NCBI RefSeq assembly: GCF_947179165.1
Contig: NC_077245.1
Coordinates: 18,570,740 to 18,634,739 of the forward strand
Length of the DNA: 64,000 bases
Reading direction: 5' to 3'
From: Solanum dulcamara
Lineage: Eukaryota > Streptophyta > Magnoliopsida > Solanales > Solanaceae
The position numbers and the translations under genes were made by a program. Of this stretch, positions 41,972 to 52,627 are shown one piece after another. The notes under the pieces were generated by a model. The model saw only the letters and a program-made list of their open reading frames with translations. It was not told the DNA's origin and ran no database searches. Each line of letters opens with the position of its first letter. Position 1 is the stretch's first letter.

Positions 41972-44089
41972 TGTAACACCCCAGAAATTGAAAAGTCAAA
42001 AAACAGAGTTCAAAATAAAAATCTCAGAAAAACTAGACCAGATGGCCTCCACAGGCCATGTTCACGAGGCGTGAACCTCACCATGGACCATGATGGGCAC
42101 CATGGTGGAGCCTTGGAAATTTGGGAAAATAGGGGAGAAGTTCACAAGAGGGTCCACAGGTCGTGGTGAGAACCACAAACCATGGACCCTTCCATGGAGT
42201 TAACCCCCAAGATCTCTGAAGTTCAGTAAGGACCACAACAAGGTCCACGGTCGTGGAGCCCTTGACGAACCATGGTGACATCTATGGTGGCACCCTCCCC
42301 AGGTCAAACTCACCTTCAGGACCACGACCCATGGTGATCTTCACGGACTGTAGTCCCTTCCGTGCAGATGCATCATTCAGATTAAGTTAAGGGTGTTTTG
42401 GTCTTTTTCCTATAGATCCATTATTGTATTTGAATAGTTTTTGGGTTAAATCCTATTTTATTAACTACCCTAAACCCTCCAAACTCTCTCATTCACTCAC
42501 TAACATCCAAATCACAAAATCCTCTCTTTAAAGTTCTCTCCCAAGGTTCATCATCTTCCTCAAAGAAAATTCAAGGTTTCCAGCTCAACATGTCCAATTC
42601 AAGTGTAATTTAGGGCTTCTAAAATCTAAGGCATATGGGAATTCATCATTGATCCTTTCATCCATGGATTCCTAAGGTTTTCTCAAATTTTCTTTTATGA
42701 ATTCTTCTTCTAAGCCTAAATTTCCATGGAATTACATTGGGTCTTTTTAATTATGACTTATCTTATGATTATTGATCAAATTATGCATAATTCACACACA
42801 TTGCATGATTTCAAGTTGATTTTCATTGATCCATGCCATATGTTATTTTAAAGTATGTTTTCAAGGAAATATGATCATGAATTTTAAGGGATTTCAATGA
42901 ATATTCTATGAATGATTATCAAGTCTTATGAATGACTCATCAAAGGTTATGAATGATGTTTCAAGAAAGTATCTATAGTGTAAAAGGTAATTGTCACGTA
43001 CTCATGTTAAAGAGGTTGAAGGGACATTCTTAGCGACTCATGGATTCTTACGAATCAATCATGTTAATGAGCTACTCATATGATTATTTTATGATGAGGA
43101 CTGATATCTTTTATTGTATTTCCTAATGATGTTAATGACTATGATTTATGACTTTCGTTGGGATAATGACTAAGAACCGAGAGGACTTTAAGGTGAAGAT
43201 CAGTTCGGTATCCAAAGTAACTACCTAAGGAAATACTAGTAGCAACCTTTAGCCCCTAACTATATTGCCCACGTAGGTTTATGATGCCAATATGGCCTAG
43301 CTAGTGGATCCATATATAGCTTATGATTATGATATTCTCACTGAGTCTACCTTGGCAAAGTAACCTATCCCTTCTTGATATGGGAGTTATATCGGATTCC
43401 ATGTTATAGCTCGCATGGTATTATATATCGATTAAAGGTCCTATCCCACACCAAGGTATATAAAAAGGTACAAGTTTTCATGATGATATTTTGATGTATT
43501 GACCATTTGACTATGATGTTTCAATGTTTTCAAGGTTTTACGCATGTTTTAAGATATTGGTCATGCATCCTATGTTCATATTGATTATGTCCTATTTTCA
43601 TTGTTCATGCATACTTCTCATATACTTAGTGCATTCCATGTACTAATGTATACTTTTTCCTATACTGTATCATAATATAGGGTCCAACGATCACGCCCAT
43701 CCTACTGTTCTTGGCTATAGCTTATTACTATTCTCATCTGAGGTGAGTCCTCTTGTTTTGAGGATGTGACACTTTACTTTTCCTTATATTCTTATGACTT
43801 TTTATCATTTATATTGGGTGAGCTAGGATCTTGTCATATGCCCATATCTAAATTATTAGAGGCATGTTGGATATCATGGATTCTATGTTGTCTTTTGATT
43901 TCATGTGTAAGACTTATTCTTTTTTAGTGAGACTATTCTTATTGAGACTTTATTTCTGTTTCTATGTTTAAGTCTTATTGCTTTAAATACCTAATGTATA
44001 CTCGTTTATAATATACTAAGTGGCTTAGTTGGGGTCTTTCAGAATTCTAATCATCGTGTCACACCTAGGGTCTAGCTTGAGTCGTTACA
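41972..44089 (+). repeat. RLG-2 5' LTR
   Basis: 2118 bp, TGTAACACCCC to GTCGTTACA. From 42040 to 42370 it holds repeated imperfect palindromes built of ccatgg and cacggaccatg-type words, in the same relative position as the GGCGCGCC array of RLG-1, followed by an AT-rich promoter region and a pyrimidine-rich leader near 42470-42560. Confidence 0.9.
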
Positions 44090-44289
44090 AACTTGTTATC
44101 AGAGCACAAGGTTTAAAGTGTCCTAGCGAGTCCAACATGTCGTATCGAGTAGAGTCTTGTTCATTAGTGTGAAGTGCACCACATCTATGAATAAGAGGCT
44201 ATGAAGCATCTTATGAAAAACATCAGTCTTTCATGATCTCATCGTGTGATATAGTTAAACTCTAAGGTTTCTCCCTCTAACACTTTCTC

Positions 44290-45390
44290 TTTGCGATTTA
44301 AGAAATATAGCTCCACAAAGAATCCCCATCCAAAGAAATATTGAGAAGGAGAAACAAGATCCAAATGATTCTTTGAATAAGCAATTCTCTCATGCGGAGT
44401 TTTGGGCCATGTTTAAGTTCTTGCCTAAGTCGTAGCTGATCAAGCTAATTGGGAAGTGGTAGCTCCCGTTAACTCAAATATGGGTACGGTGGCTAGCCAT
44501 ATTCGTGAATTCACTCGGATGAACCCTCTTAAATTTCATAGATCTAAGGTGTTTGAGGATCCATAAGAATTCATTGAGGGCATCTCTAAGACTATTGGGA
44601 TCACTGGTCCGGTGGAGAAGGCGGACTTAGCGGCTTATCAACTTAAGGGATTTGCACAAGTTTGGTATGAGCAATGGATGGATGGAAGAGGTAGGGATGA
44701 TGGTCTCGTTGATTGGGAGGAATTCAAGAGTGCTTTCCATGACCGGTTCTTTCCTTTAGAGTTAAGGGAAGCCAAGGTACAAAAGTTCATCAATTTATGC
44801 CAAGATAATATGAGTGTGAGGGAGTATACCCTCAAGTTCACTAAGTTGTTAAAACATGCTCTTTTTATGGTCACCAATCCAAGGGCACGTATGAGAAAGT
44901 TTATTTCAGGTGTGTCTGATTTGGTGGTCAAAGAATGTAGAACGACCATGATAATCAAGAAGATGGAAATTTCGATGCTCATGACACATGCCAAACAAAT
45001 AAAAGAGGAGAAGTTGAAAGAGAGGGATATAAGGGAGTCCAAGAGGGCTCAAATTGATGGTGGTAATTTCTCATATGGTAAGTCCGGGAATGATGGACGT
45101 CCTTAATTTTGTCAAAAGTATTTTGGCCAAAGTTTGTCAAACACTCCGTCTCCAAAGTTTGATAAAGATAGGGTGCCTAACCCCAAGGTCCAAGGAGAAG
45201 CTCCAAGTGGTCAAGTAATTCTCCATGCAAGAAGTATGGAAGGAACCATAAGGGAGAATGCTTAGTGGGATCAGATGCATGTTATAGGTGTGGTAATCTA
45301 GGTCATCAGGAAAAAGATTGTAGAGGTGGTACTATACCCCACGCTCAGACTCAGGATACAACATCCTGATTAGTGTGGTACTAATTTGGG
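44290..45390 (+). pseudogene. RLG-2 gypsy gag
   Basis: The best frame at 44612-45106 reads VEKADLAAYQLKGFAQVWYE-type Gag core, VDWEEFKSAFHDRFFPLELR, KVQKFINLCQDNMSVREYTL and ARMRKFISGVSDLVVKECRT. A CCHC knuckle CYRCGNLGHQEKDC is at 45280-45321 in another frame. Stops lie between and before these parts, for example in 44390-44570. Confidence 0.85.
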
Positions 45391-45399
45391 TGGCGGTTA

Positions 45400-45730
45400 A
45401 TGACAAAATATGATTTATGCCTTCACTCTCGTCAGGAGTTTGAGGATTCGCCCGATATGGTGACTGGTATGTTGAAAGTCTCTGAATTTGATGTTTATGC
45501 ATTGTTAGATCTGGTTTCTACCCTATCATTTGTTACTCCTTATCTTGCTATAAAATTCATTATTAGTCCCGAGATCTTGCTAGAGACTTTTTCGATTTAT
45601 ACTTCTGCTGGTGATTCAGTTGATCTTGTAGAGCTTATTATCACTTATTTTGATGTTATTCTCGGTATAGATTATCTTCATGCATGTTATGCTTTTATAT
45701 GTTGTAGAACCCGTGTGGTTAAGTTTTAGT
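45400..45730 (+). pseudogene. RLG-2 protease region
   Basis: VTGMLKVSEFDVYALLDLVS, then TLSFVTPYLAIKF and VILGIDYLHACYA are the gypsy aspartic protease landmarks. The active site usually D-x-G-S/A reads DLVST, with the Gly replaced by Val, so the enzyme would be inactive. ILGMDWL-type text is present as ILGIDYL. Confidence 0.8.
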
Positions 45731-47345
45731 TTCCTAATGAGTCAATCCTAAAATGGAAAGTTAGTAATTTCATATTTAAAGATCAATTCATCTTATGCCT
45801 TAAAGCTCGAATAATGATTTCCAAAGGTTGTATCTATCATCTAGTTCGGGTTAGAGATACAAATTTTGAAGTTCCTACTCTTGAGTCAGTTTCGATCGTT
45901 AATGAGTTTCCAAAAGTTTTTCTCAATGATCTTCTAGGTATCCCTCCCAAAAGGGAAATAGATTTTGGTATCGATCTTCTCCTCGATGACTAACCTATCT
46001 CTATTTCTCCTTACCGAATGGCCCTAATAGAATTGAAAGAGTTAAAGGATTAATTGAAAGATTGTTGGATAAGAGTTTTATAAGACAAAGTATCTCTCCA
46101 TGGGGTGCCCCGGTTCTCTATGTCAGAAAGAAGGATGGTTCTCTCCGTATGTGTATTGATTATCGAAAATTGAATAAGGTCACAATTAAGAATAAGTATC
46201 CTATCCTAAGGATTGATGACTAGTTCGATCAACATCAAAGAGCAAGCTACTTTTCAAAGATTGATATTCGATGGGGTTATCATCAACTCCGAGTAAGAGA
46301 ATATGACATTCTGAAGATGACTTTTAGGACGATATGGTCACTTTGAATTCTTAGTCATGTATTTTAGACTAATGAATGCTCCTGTAGACTCTATGGATTT
46401 GATGAACAAGGTGTTCACGCAATATTTGGACATGTTTGTTGTTGTGTTCATTGATGATATTTTGGTCTATTCTCGGAGTGAGGATGAGCATGCCGATCAT
46501 TTGAGAATTGTATTGCAAGTCCACAAGGACCGTCAGTTATTTGCTAAGTTTAGCAAGTGTGAGTTCTAGGTGAGTTCAGTTACTTTCCTTGGCCATATCA
46601 TCTCTGGTGAAAGTATTATGATTGATCCTAAAAAAACTTAAGCGTTAAAGAATTGGGATAGACCTTTGCCTCTTTCCAATATTGGGAGTTTCTTGGTCTT
46701 AGCCGGTTATTATAGATGGTTTGTAGAAGGTTTTACTTCTATTGCATCACCCTTGAATACTTTGATTCAAAAGAAAGTGAAATTCCAATGGTTCGAGGCA
46801 TGTGAGAATAGTTTCCAAGAGTTGAAAGATAGACTTACTTCCGCTCCAATACTGACTTTCCCGGAAGGATGCGATGGTTTTTTTTGTTTATTGTGATGCT
46901 TCAAGAATTGGTATTTGTTGTGTTTTGATGCAAAAGTGATAGCTTATGCTTCTAGGCAACTCAAGGTGCATGAAACAAACTATCTGACTCATGACTTGGA
47001 GTTACTGACGGTTGTGTTTGCTTTAAATATTTGGAGATACTATCTCTATGGTGTGCATGTTGATAAGTTCACTGACCATAGGAGTTTGCAATATGTGTTC
47101 AACCAAAAGAATTTGAATCTTCGACAAATGAGGTAGCTTAAATTATTGAAGGACTAATATATCATGTTGTACCATTCGGGTAAAGAAAATGTGGTTGTTG
47201 ATGCTCTTAGTAGATTTTCCATGACTAGTTTTGTCCATGTTGAGGATTCAAAAAAGGAGTTGATTCGTGATGTTCATAGACTCACACATTTGGGTGTTCT
47301 ATTGGTTGTTTCTGTCATTCTGAGGATGTGGTGTTGTTGTTCAAA
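45731..47345 (+). pseudogene. RLG-2 reverse transcriptase and RNase H
   Basis: RT text is spread over frames: [18 protein letters not shown] near 46120-46180, [20 protein letters not shown], then [20 protein letters not shown] with the FIDD active site near 46450. Connection and RNase [80 protein letters not shown] and VDALSRFSM. Stops and frameshifts occur at 45990, 46225, 46570, 46640 and 46895, among others. Confidence 0.85.
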
Positions 47346-47635
47346 ATAGTTATGAATCGTCTCTTGTGGTAGATGTTCAAGCCAAGCAAGATAATGATCC
47401 TAATTTGGTTGAGTTGAATAAAGCGGTTGCCGAAAAAACCATTAAGGCTTTCTCCCAAGGGGGAGATAGTGTATTGAGATATCAAAGCCGATTGTGTGTT
47501 CCCAATGTTGATGGCTGGAAGAAAATGATATTGTCCAAAGATCATAGTTCTCGATATTTTATTTCACAAAGAAGTATAGAGATGTGAGGGAAGTGTATTG
47601 GTGGAAGGGCATGAAAAAGGATGTTGCGGAGTTCA
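47346..47635 (+). pseudogene. RLG-2 integrase N-terminal fragment
   Basis: VDVQAKQDNDPNLVELNKAV, FSQGGDSVLRYQSRLCVPNV and, in another frame, VREVYWWKGMKKDVAEF, i.e. the start of the zinc-binding domain. It ends at the junction with the RLC-H LTR. Confidence 0.8.
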
Positions 47636-47879
47636 TGACTTTTAGTCTTTCAATATTATGTCTTAGTGTTTCAAGAAGTCTTTTAGGAGTTAGTGATACA
47701 TATATCTAGTGAATTGTGATACATGTATCTAGTTTTTTGTCAAGACTCTTGGATTAATATTTCAAGTAGTATAACTAGAGATGTAATTGATGATTTTAAT
47801 TATCTCAAGTGGCCTTAAGTAGCCTAATACAACTTGAGCATTCTCTAAGAAATATAATCTCTTTTCTGTTTATCCTTCA
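47636..47879 (+). repeat. RLC-H 3' LTR, 5' truncated
   Basis: Matches 40331-40574 from tgacttttagtctttcaat to ttatccttca. The first ~38 bp are missing at the gypsy junction. Followed by the duplicate gaaag. Confidence 0.88.
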
Positions 47880-47884
47880 GAAAG

Positions 47885-48068
47885 ATATAGGCAACTGGAG
47901 CTATTTCTTTTTTTTTTTGGTAATTCAACTGGAGCTATTTCGATTGAACTCAATATTTTAGACACAGAAAATAGTTGTGAAAACTAGTAAAATTTAACAA
48001 ATATTAAAGTCTAAGACCATAATTTCGAAATGACAATGAATTTAGTACTACGAACATTCAGCCATTGG
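47885..48068. other. Unassigned spacer
   Basis: AT-rich. A short direct repeat caactggagctatttc occurs twice near 47890 and 47928 around a T-run. No gene seen. Confidence 0.4.
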
Positions 48069-49460
48069 TGGAGAGAAGAAGATTTGAGTCAATCATATCA
48101 TGTCAACCGAGATAGCTTATGTGGAGAAGACATGGAGTAAGGAAATAGCTTATCTAAGTAATGCACTTCTTGGGAACGTGAGCTACAGCAAACTAAAAGT
48201 CAGGATGTGGCAGTCAAAATCAAAACGCCTTCCCCAACTTGAGATTAGAAGAGACACTATATGTTCTAGATGCCAATATGCAAAAACACCAACTTGTCGA
48301 TGGAGAATCCAAATATAAATCCAAGAAACCAATGGAGCTGATGTCCTCAGACGTGTTTGAACCAGTAAAACAACCTTCTATCAGTGGTTAATACATGGTA
48401 ACATTCATTGATGACTTCTTAAGGAACAGATTTACAGAATACTTCTTAAAGAAGTCTGAAGTATTTGAGAAGTTTAAAGAGTTCTAGCATACTGTGGAAA
48501 ATGATATTAGAAGGAGAATCAAATGTCTTTGTGTGAACAATGGGGGAGAGTACACATCACATGGGTTCAATAATGACTACCTTAAGAAAAGATCATAAGG
48601 AGACATTTGATGTACCCAAATATGCCACAACAAAATGGCGTAGCTAAAAGAAAAAAAAATAGACAATTGGCAAAGATATGTAGAAGTATGTTGCATGGTA
48701 TGCATGTACCAACAAGATTTTGGGCAGAATGCATGAAAACCATTGTCCACATAACGAACAGGCTGCCACAAGCAAACTTGTGATTCATCTCATCATTCGA
48801 GAAACTCAAGAAGATGATACCTATTGTAAGTCGCTTTCGAGTATTTATGTGTGTGTGCTATGTGTTCCTGCAAGATCATCTCTGTAGAAAATTTGAGAAA
48901 AAGACTGTTGCATCTTTAGGCGAACAAAGAAAAGGTTGAAGGTGTTGTGACCCAAGCACTAATCGAACATATGTGTCAAGCAATGTAGTATTTGATGAAG
49001 CATTAACATGGTATTTCAAAGAATTTTCCTACCATACTAACACTTGAGAAAAAATCTACAAGAATAGCTCAAAGAAAAAGAATAGGGGAACAAGATAGAA
49101 ACTAACCAATAGGCAACAGGAAAACCCAAATCACCTGCACCAGAGGTATCTCCACACACAAAACAAGAAGAGTACATGGAAAACTGGAGCTATGAAACTC
49201 CAGACGCTTTGCAAGAAGAAGTCCAAGCCACAACCACAACTAAGGAGGTCTACAAGACTGAAATATCCAAATGCCAAGTATATGGATGCAGCTTTAGCAA
49301 AGGTGAATACCACCTTTGAAGAAGATTCAAAGAGTAGTGAATGGAGAAGTTCAAGGGTGGAAGAGGTTCATAACATTTTTGGACATCAAAATGATTGCAA
49401 AATCTCGAGGATCGCTCAAAATGGATGTAAAGAATAAATTAAGTTGGTGCTGAAGGGGAG
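48069..49460 (+). pseudogene. RLC-A copia pol fragment, plus strand
   Basis: Pre-integrase at about 48100-48310 ([30 protein letters not shown]), integrase 48330-48990 with a weak first Asp region, CVNNGGEYTSHGF near 48530 where the second Asp is Asn, and PQQNGVAKRKKNRQLAKICR with Glu replaced. Linker 49000-49440 includes PQPQLRRSTRLKYPNAKYMD and AALAKVN. It then reaches a polypurine tract (gaaggggag) and the 3' LTR. RT and nearly all RNase H are deleted. The 5' part is missing. Confidence 0.8.
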
Positions 49461-49735
49461 TGTTAAAACATAATCACCAACTCAATTAATATCTAAGATA
49501 TTTAAAAGTAGAATCTATAAGATTCAAGACTTATGGAGAATTGAAGGAAGAACTCTAGAATGAGAGCTCTACTGTGCAAAGTCTAAAAGCATTTAGAAAG
49601 TGCAATTCTAGAAATTAAGTGGAAGGTGTATTTCTAGAATATTACTTCCACTAGATCCTTCTATCAACACCTATAAATAGAGGTATTCATTTTAGTGGTA
49701 TGTGTACTCATATAATAAGTGTGTGCTTATAGACA
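49461..49735 (+). repeat. RLC-A 3' LTR, truncated
   Basis: TGTTAAAACATAATCACC start directly after the polypurine tract. TATAAATA at 49672-49679 followed by gaggtattc. The end that should read ...CAACA is missing; similarity to the complement of 52266-52441 stops near 49735, where the foldback repeat begins. Confidence 0.75.
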
Positions 49736-49744
49736 CGTGATATG

Positions 49745-51180
49745 AGATTTTAAAGTTTTACGGATTCTAAACTATTATTTTTTCTTTCTTGGATTGAGAT
49801 ACATTATTTATACTTATTAACTGATTTTCTTAATATAAATGCAGAATTTGAGCCGAAGTTGTTGGGTTCTGCTAAAGCATTACTCCATTATGGCGTTGAA
49901 GTGTGCTCAAGTTGGCTCTGACAGTATGGTCATTAAAAAATACTCTAGACTTTATAAGTGATTTATGTTGCTCTTGTTTCCAAATTTAGCATGATATTTA
50001 ACTTACTTGTTTGTTTTATATGTATTTGTTGGGTTCAGTTGAACCTGTAACTCTATTGTGGTTTCGTCCGCAAAAGTTGTAATAATGTAATTGAATTGCA
50101 TTGAAATTGGTTTGAACATAATGATCATTAAAATAACTCTAGACTTTATTAGTGATTTGTGTTTCTCTTATTTCCAAAGTTAACATTGATTATTTAATAT
50201 ACTATTAACTTGTTTACTTTACATATATCTGTATGTCAAACCCATAACTCTATTATGGCTCTGCCCGTGGAAGTTATGATAAGGTATTTGAAGTGTGTTC
50301 ACTTTGGATTCGGACATTATGTTCATTAGAGGAAAGCGCTAGACTTTATAAGTGATTTATGTTCATTTTATTTCAAAAGTTTGCATCATATATATTAGTT
50401 GTTAAGTTTACATGTATGTACTTGATATTGATTCATTGCGACGTCTTGATTGAATCAAGTATGTTATTGATTTTATTTGTTAGATGTTCCAGTTGGAATT
50501 TAGAACATTGTGCTGCAAGGAAACAACTGTAATAGTTGATTTGATATAAACACTGATATTTACAAGTAACTATTTTTCTTTTGGTCATAATGGGTTTATC
50601 TCTAAAGTACAAAATATGTGCGCACTAAACATTATATATACATTCAATTCATACTTTATTTTTCAAAATCCTTCTTATCTTGTCTGTCCAGTTTCAAGCT
50701 TGAATAAAGGAGGGTTCATGATATGAATCCTCGTAATACAAATATTAGTGGGATGTGCTCACCTCCTAATGCTAACTTCGGAAATAAGAGAAACATAAAT
50801 CACTTACAAAGTGTAGGGTTTTTCAATAATGTCCAAGACAACGTGAACGCACTTCAATGTCATTATCAACACTTGGGGGGGCCATAACATAGTTACGGGC
50901 TTAGTAGGACCCATCAAATACATATAAATTAAACAAGTTGATATAATGCTAAATTTAGAAATAAGAGCAACATAAATCATTAAAGAAGTCTTTAGAGTTT
51001 TTTTTAATGACCATAATGTTAGAGCCAACTTTAGCACACTTCAAAGCCATAATAGAGTTACGGCTTTGGAAGAAACCAATAATTATGGATCGAATTTTGC
51101 ATTTATATTAAGAAAGATAGTTAATAATATAAATAATATATCTCAAACAAAGAAAGAACAAATAATCATAGTTCAGAAGC
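49745..51180. mobile_element. Foldback repeat element with internal tandem units
   Basis: The outer ends form a long imperfect inverted repeat: about 49755-49855 against 51075-51175 (left tttcttaatataaatgcag, right complement of tgcatttatattaagaaag). Inside, a unit with 'tagactttataagtgattta' occurs near 49943, 50135 and 50338 in direct orientation and inverted near 50777 and 50958. A second motif with ctctattgtgg/ctctattatgg repeats likewise. No transposase frame is visible. The class is unknown: foldback or MULE-like derivative. Confidence 0.65.
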
Positions 51181-51216
51181 CATAAAACTTGAAATCCTAG
51201 ATCCGCCTTTGACGAC

Positions 51217-51631
51217 TTATTCGATTGTTTTAGGACGAAACTCAATTCCTTCAACGATGAGGCCACTTGGTTTGTAATCAAAACGTTGAATCTTAATTAA
51301 TCTTTCTACAACAGGACCATCACTACTTTCCTTGCTATTAAAATTTCCCAATTCTATTTCCATCCATCCATCTCGTCTCAGTTTGGGAAATGTTGCAATT
51401 CTCATAGTGTTGATTTGTCTCACAGTGTTGATTTGTTCTTTAGTGGCAATTTCTCTTTGATAATTAACTAACATAATAGTGTAATTATTAGGCTCAAATC
51501 CATGGTACATATCTACCAATTTGAACACCAAATAAGCAACATAATATGTATTTGGTGACAATACTTTTGTTCCTATTCTTCCACAAATATTCAGCCAACA
51601 TGCATAGCCAAGACATGCCACTTCAGAGAAT
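51217..51631 (-). pseudogene. PP2-B last exon, open but 5' truncated
   Basis: An uninterrupted minus-strand exon begins after the acceptor ctttttgcag at 51632 with ATTCTCTGAAGTGGC (phase 2, as in psi-3). It reads FSEVACLGYACWLNICGRIG, TYYVAYLVFKLVDMYHGFEP, LRRDGWMEIELGNFNSKESS and PSGLIVEGIEFRPKTIE before the stop. These are the PP2 domain C-terminal two-thirds with all landmark motifs. The F-box exon and the KKCYM/WGDTP exons are not found to the right, so the gene is either truncated or has a very distant upstream part. It is the best preserved host exon in the window. Confidence 0.8.
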
Positions 51632-51640
51632 CTGCAAAAA

Positions 51641-52265
51641 GTATAGTAAGAAACATTTCTAAATATAATTCTTCTATAAAAAACTTAGTGATATATGAAT
51701 TAGTGGCCTTTGGGTACAGTATGGTTGAACTTAAAACCAATAACTTTTAAAAGATTTAAGTTATCTATAGTACTATCTATGCAATCTAACTTGTTGTATC
51801 AGATTTCTCTGTTTACAATCAAATTAGTGTTGTCAAGAACCTATGCACTGTCTGAGTTCTTATAGTATAAAGACCACTATTGGTTGGGGGGAGGGGGAGT
51901 TAAGAGCTTCTTATTAAAGGTGACTTATTTAAAGGTCACGAACCAACTTTTCTTAACTGTCGAAGAATCTTTATCATCTTTGTTGTGTGCTAATTGACCC
52001 TCATTGATTAATAAGAAAAATATGAAAGGGTTTATAGAGCTTGAGTGGGGTATCCTACCTAATAGACTTTCTTCTAGGGTTGGGCCATCTTATTTAATCT
52101 ATAATGATATGTATTAGAGAAGGTTTATTAATGCTTGAGGCGACAACTCAAAATAATGGCTTTGGTAGAGAACCAAGAGTGGTGGCTTGGACCAAGGAGG
52201 GGTGCTAGTTGTGACCAACCGATAAGAGTGGTGGTTTGGATCCAAGAGCAGTGTCCTTTGGGAAT
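51641..52265. other. Intergenic, diverged repeat
   Basis: No coding. 52000-52100 resembles 12005-12130. A near-repetition of aagagtggtggtttgga and aagagtggtggcttgga occurs at 52168-52245. Confidence 0.4.
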
Positions 52266-52441
52266 TGTTGGGCATAGTTGGTTTCTCACAACTTGAACTT
52301 TATTATTTCTTAGTAAGGACCAACTTCGATTTTACAACTCTTAACACTCAATTTTTCTTTTGCACTCACACTTTTCTTGAGTACACATTTTTCTTAATTA
52401 TTTCTTGAGCACACACTCATTATTTGAGTACATGTACAACT
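52266..52441 (-). repeat. RLC-A LTR fragment, left of RLC-B copy 2
   Basis: Starts tgttgggcatagttgg (minus-strand LTR end CCAACA) and shares ttctcacaacttgaa with the LTR at 56569. It is interrupted at 52441 by RLC-B copy 2 and resumes at 55731 with ccacctctatttataggt. Left boundary set by TG and similarity. Confidence 0.65.
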
Positions 52442-52620
52442 TGTAAAGACAAGATATGGAGAATAACTTCTTGTATTATTCCAAGAGGTAAGCAATATAA
52501 ATACAAGTGTATAAGGTTCTAGCTAAAGAAAGAAATAAAAGAGATTCCTATAAATCAGCTATTTCTATACATATGTGGTATGGACATTCCTACGAAATGG
52601 TCTAGGTTCATTCTGTAACA
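52442..52620 (-). repeat. RLC-B copy 2, 3' LTR
   Basis: 179 bp, TGTAAAGACAAG to CATTCTGTAACA on the plus strand, next to the polypurine complement ctccccctcaagatgg. Confidence 0.85.
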
Positions 52621-52627
52621 CTCCCCC

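Larger units (their letters stand above)
41972..47635 (+). mobile_element. RLG-2 gypsy element, 3' truncated
   Basis: 5' LTR (41972-44089), primer site TTGTTATCAGAGC (44093-44105), gag, protease, RT, RNase H and the start of integrase are in order on the plus strand, as in plant Tekay/Del-like gypsy elements. The sequence stops in integrase at 47635, where the truncated RLC-H LTR begins, so the rest of integrase, any chromodomain and the 3' LTR are deleted. Left flank cttgt. Confidence 0.9.
40297..47879 (+). mobile_element. RLC-H copia element, duplication gaaag, with nested gypsy RLG-2
   Basis: gaaag at 40292-40296 and at 47880-47884 bounds the structure. The 5' LTR (40297-40574) begins TGTTGGAATTAATG and ends TTATCCTTCA. 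The right LTR copy lacks its first ~38 bp. Between them are a decayed primer site, gag and a large gypsy element. RLC-H pol is missing: a deletion removed it together with the gypsy 3' end. Confidence 0.9.

Noticed and set aside
40297..47879. Possible endogenous pararetrovirus
   Set aside because: The RT region is followed by gypsy RNase H and an integrase start and is preceded by a gypsy LTR with primer site; no movement or coat-protein features are seen.
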